Source of the DNA: Bacillota bacterium
Lineage (GTDB): Bacteria; Bacillota; Clostridia; Christensenellales; Aristaeellaceae
Direction: 5' to 3'
Length of the DNA stretch: 8,041 bases
Assembly: GCA_019137115.1 (NCBI GenBank)
Contig: JAGVSV010000275.1
Coordinates: 1 to 8,041, forward strand
Below are positions 5,210 to 8,041 of this stretch, piece after piece. The notes beneath the pieces were generated by a model. It was not told the origin of the DNA. It worked only from the letters and a program-made list of their open reading frames with translations, and searched no databases. Numbering within the stretch: the first letter of the stretch is position 1; every line of letters begins with the position of its first letter. The translations under genes were made by a program, and so were the position numbers.

Positions 5210-8041
5210 GTGTCCCGTTTATTTGTGTTCCTGATGGCGCTGGTCATGGCGGCGTCCTTGATGCCCCAGCCGGCAGCCGGTCAGGATGGTTTTGCCACCC
5301 AGACCATCATGGTGTACATGGTGGGCTCCGACCTTGAAAGCAACAGCTTTCTGGCCACCGGTAACCTAAGCGAAATGCTGCGCTCGAACTATGATACCCA
5401 GCGCGTCAACCTGCTGGTGATGACCGGCGGCAGCCAGCGCTGGGCTTCGCCCATCATCCGCCCGGACAGCCTGGGCATCTACAACGTCATCGGCCGGCAG
5501 CCCGAGCTGCTGCACCAGGAAGCCACCCGCAGCATGGGCGAAGCCCAAACGCTGGCGAGCTTCCTGACGTACGGCTATGAGAATTACCCGGCGGATTCCT
5601 ACGGCCTGATCCTGTGGAACCACGGCGCAGGCCCCCTGCTGGGCTACGGCGTGGACGAGCTGCACGGCGGCGACAGCCTGTTGCTGCTGGAAATGCGCCA
5701 AGCGCTGCGCAGCAGCCCCTTTGTCGGCGACAACCGGCTGGAGTGGCTGGCTTTTGACGCCTGCCTGATGGCCAACCTCGAGGTGGCGCTGATGATGGCG
5801 CCCCACGCGAAATACATGTTTGCCTCTGAGGAGGTGTCGCCCGGCCGCGGCCTGGTGTACGCGGCGCTCAAGGACATAAGCCAGGGGCCGCTGACCGGCC
5901 TAAGCGTGGGCACCGACTTTATCGAGGCCACGTTTGCCTATTACGAGGGGCTGGCCGAAGGTACGCCGTACAGTGACTTTGACGTGACCTACTCCCTGCT
6001 GGATCTGGACCGCGTGGCCGCCGTGCACGACAGCGCCGATGCCCTGTTTGAGGAGCTGCAGCACGGTCTGCCCGTCGGCTTGTACTCGGACATCGCCCGG
6101 CGCCGCGACGCCACCAAGGAGTACGGCCGCACGGCCACCACCAACCTGTATGACCTGGTGGATCTGTACGACCTGGCGGACAACCTGAGCGTGCTGTACC
6201 CGCAAAAGACCGCGCAGCTGAAGGAGGCGCTGCGGGACGCGGTGCTGCTCAACCGCTCCAACATCGCCAGGACCGCGGGTCTGTCCATCTACTTCCCCTT
6301 TGCCAACAAGGAGCGCTTCGCCCGCGACTGGCGGCAGATGTACCGCGACTTTGGCACCACGCCGTACTACCAGTCCTTCCTGGACCGCTTTGGCGATATC
6401 CTTCTGGCCGACAGCCTGGCGTCCTGGAAGGGCGCGGACGCGCCCAGCATCCAGCTGGATGCGGACACCGGGGATTACTTCGTGCAGACCAACGCACAGC
6501 AGCTGGCGCACTACGACAGCGCCCAATACTATATCCTGGCGCACCGTTCCGGCGAGGAGTACCAGCTTGTGTATACCTCCAGCGATGTCACCCAGGACGA
6601 GCAGGGGCGGCTGTTCCCCAACTTTGACGGCAACATCCTGTATCTGGGCGAAAGCGCCACCGGCCGGACGGTCATCCCCTACCTGTATGAGCAGGAAAAC
6701 CTGGATGGCGTGGCGCAGTACCTGATCCCGGCGCTTTTCGGGCGCGTGGAATCCGACGGGCAGTACCGCACATTGCCTGGCGACCTGCGCGCGCAGGTGG
6801 ACAGGAATACCGGGGAGGCGCGCATCACCGGCGCCATCGCCACACCTACCAATGATAACATGACCGGCAAACTGGACATCAACCTGAACGAATACAGCCA
6901 CGTCTATCTGGTGACCACCACCTTCTACCTGACGCGCGAGGAAACCGGCGAGCCGCTGCCGCTGGGCGACTGGGTGTCCTCCGGCTCCCCCGAGGTGCAG
7001 GTGCTCAGCGTGGCCGACGGGCTGACCGCCGCGTATGACGCGCTGGCGCTGGATGAGTACAACTACTACACCCTGATGTCCATGACGGACACCCAGGGGC
7101 ATGTGTATGCCTCGGAGCTCATGCCGCTGTCCGGCGACCGCTTTACCCAAGCGGAGGTGCCCTCGCCCGGGCGCCCCGCGGCGCGCGAAGTGCCGGTTGA
7201 TTATGAAAACCAGCGCACCGCCACGCTGATGGAAAGCGACGGCCTTCGGGTTACGCTGCTGTCGCTCGCGCCGGGTGCGGCAACTGACGACGGGCGCATC
7301 GCGCCCGACACGCTGCACGTAAACCTGCTGCTTGAAAACGAAAGCCCGCGCGACGCAGAGGTCAGCCTTGCGTGGCTGACGGTCAACAACCAGGTCATCC
7401 CGGCCGGCATGGGCGCTGCGGTACCTGCCGGAGGCACGGCGTCCGCGCGCATCGACATCCCCATCGCGCCCCAGGACGACGGCACCGGCCTGGTCCAGCT
7501 GGGCATCACCCAGGTACATGACCTGGCCATGCAGTTTGCCTGGACGGCGGCCGAACAAACCGCGCTGTTTGAGAACCTGCTGGCCATGAGCGATGAAGTG
7601 CATGTGACCACCCGCGTGGACGTGGGCGCAGGCTACCACGCGCCGGAGGAAATCGAATACACCGTGCTGCTTGACACCCCGGACATCCTGGTGGAGCAGG
7701 CCGGCAGCGCCTACACGGACGAAACGTACTTTCACCTGCCGCTGCGCATCACCAACCGCTCACAGGTGTACGACATGGTGGAGGTGCTGGAGTCCGCCTT
7801 CAACGGCATCATGGCCGTTACCGCCCTGCCTGCGGGCAGCCTGCCGCCGGGCAGCGTGATGCACACGCGCGTGAGCATCCAGCTGAAATCCACCGAAATC
7901 ACCCCGGGCATGGAGGAATTTGCACTACTGTTTGCCAATGAGCAAAGCCTGGAGCGCCTGGGCATACAGGCCGTGCAGCAGGTCATGCTGCGCCTGGCGC
8001 TGGATGTTAAGAGCCGGCGTGGCCAGCAGGGGCGCATGAGC
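5210..8041 (+). CDS. Secreted clostripain-type (family C11) cysteine peptidase with long C-terminal region (3' partial)
   Basis: The frame is open from a GTG at 5210 to the right edge, 944 codons without a stop. The start is supported by AAGGGAGG (5192-5199) ten bases upstream and by the signal peptide it creates: MSR, hydrophobic LFVFLMALVMAASLM, then PQPAAG before Q25. The C11 domain spans roughly residues 30-390: TIMVYMVGSDLES (first strand), LILWNHGAG with catalytic H138, and LAFDACLMANLEVA with catalytic C185, the caspase-like His/Cys dyad of clostripain and PmC11. Clan CD peptidases of this family cut after Arg or Lys. Residues about 390-680 are beta-rich and not recognised. Residues about 695-780 and 835-930 look like two copies of an extracellular beta-sandwich module (N-x-S, a hydrophobic strand, P(A/P)G, then LGI). 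Divergent from the phosphatase; both products are exported. No transmembrane or cell-wall anchor is visible yet, since the C-terminus is missing. Confidence 0.9.
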   Translation, partial: MSRLFVFLMALVMAASLMPQPAAGQDGFATQTIMVYMVGSDLESNSFLATGNLSEMLRSNYDTQRVNLLVMTGGSQRWASPIIRPDSLGIYNVIGRQPELLHQEATRSMGEAQTLASFLTYGYENYPADSYGLILWNHGAGPLLGYGVDELHGGDSLLLLEMRQALRSSPFVGDNRLEWLAFDACLMANLEVALMMAPHAKYMFASEEVSPGRGLVYAALKDISQGPLTGLSVGTDFIEATFAYYEGLAEGTPYSDFDVTYSLLDLDRVAAVHDSADALFEELQHGLPVGLYSDIARRRDATKEYGRTATTNLYDLVDLYDLADNLSVLYPQKTAQLKEALRDAVLLNRSNIARTAGLSIYFPFANKERFARDWRQMYRDFGTTPYYQSFLDRFGDILLADSLASWKGADAPSIQLDADTGDYFVQTNAQQLAHYDSAQYYILAHRSGEEYQLVYTSSDVTQDEQGRLFPNFDGNILYLGESATGRTVIPYLYEQENLDGVAQYLIPALFGRVESDGQYRTLPGDLRAQVDRNTGEARITGAIATPTNDNMTGKLDINLNEYSHVYLVTTTFYLTREETGEPLPLGDWVSSGSPEVQVLSVADGLTAAYDALALDEYNYYTLMSMTDTQGHVYASELMPLSGDRFTQAEVPSPGRPAAREVPVDYENQRTATLMESDGLRVTLLSLAPGAATDDGRIAPDTLHVNLLLENESPRDAEVSLAWLTVNNQVIPAGMGAAVPAGGTASARIDIPIAPQDDGTGLVQLGITQVHDLAMQFAWTAAEQTALFENLLAMSDEVHVTTRVDVGAGYHAPEEIEYTVLLDTPDILVEQAGSAYTDETYFHLPLRITNRSQVYDMVEVLESAFNGIMAVTALPAGSLPPGSVMHTRVSIQLKSTEITPGMEEFALLFANEQSLERLGIQAVQQVMLRLALDVKSRRGQQGRMS

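Noticed and set aside
5068..5337. 89-codon + strand frame across the divergent intergenic region.
   Set aside because: It overlaps the signal peptide coding of the C11 gene in another frame, has no clear ribosome binding site and no motif.
5900..7735. 611-codon - strand frame opposite the C11 peptidase.
   Set aside because: Low-information Gly/Val/His/Gln/Arg composition with no recognisable domain; the + strand frame is continuous and has clear C11 motifs.
1..8041. Search for CRISPR arrays, insertion sequences, tRNAs, rRNAs and long direct repeats.
   Set aside because: None seen; coding density is high and every stretch is accounted for by the listed genes or short intergenic elements.

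Overview
The window looks like chromosomal DNA from a GC-rich (clearly above 55% by eye) low-complexity-free Gram-positive bacterium. Most likely it is a Clostridia-type Firmicute. The evidence is AAGGAGG-type ribosome binding sites, the adjacent dxs-tlyA pair typical of Firmicutes, a secreted clostripain-type (C11) protease, and a short YflT-like general-stress protein. The exact lineage cannot be read from the sequence. There is no phage, transposon, CRISPR or RNA gene that I can support.

Layout on the + strand: the last 17 codons of an unidentified gene (1-54), whose stop codon sits inside a TATAAT extended -10 element; dxs (83-1935, isoprenoid precursor synthesis), broken by a small deletion near position 509 that shifts the frame and removes the thiamine-diphosphate/Mg2+ motif; tlyA (1932-2726, rRNA 2'-O-methyltransferase), whose ATG overlaps the dxs stop; a short intergenic region with a good match to a sigma-B-type promoter; and a 159-residue YflT-like stress protein (2819-3298). 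A + strand terminator and a - strand terminator then lie back to back.

On the - strand, 3413-4912 encodes an exported alkaline phosphatase with all expected catalytic residues and a His/Trp second-shell metal-site pair instead of the E. coli Asp/Lys pair. A 297-base divergent intergenic region holding three small inverted repeats separates it from a long + strand gene starting with GTG at 5210. That gene runs off the right edge (944 codons visible) and encodes an exported C11 cysteine peptidase with a His138/Cys185 dyad and a very long C-terminal part that includes two similar beta-rich modules.

Functionally the window joins a housekeeping pair (dxs-tlyA), a stress gene and two divergent secreted hydrolases (phosphatase and protease) that could serve nutrient scavenging. 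I do not see a convincing undescribed multi-gene system. The most notable points are the dxs lesion, the sigma-B-like promoter placed exactly before a YflT-like gene, and the unusual C-terminal architecture of the C11 protease.
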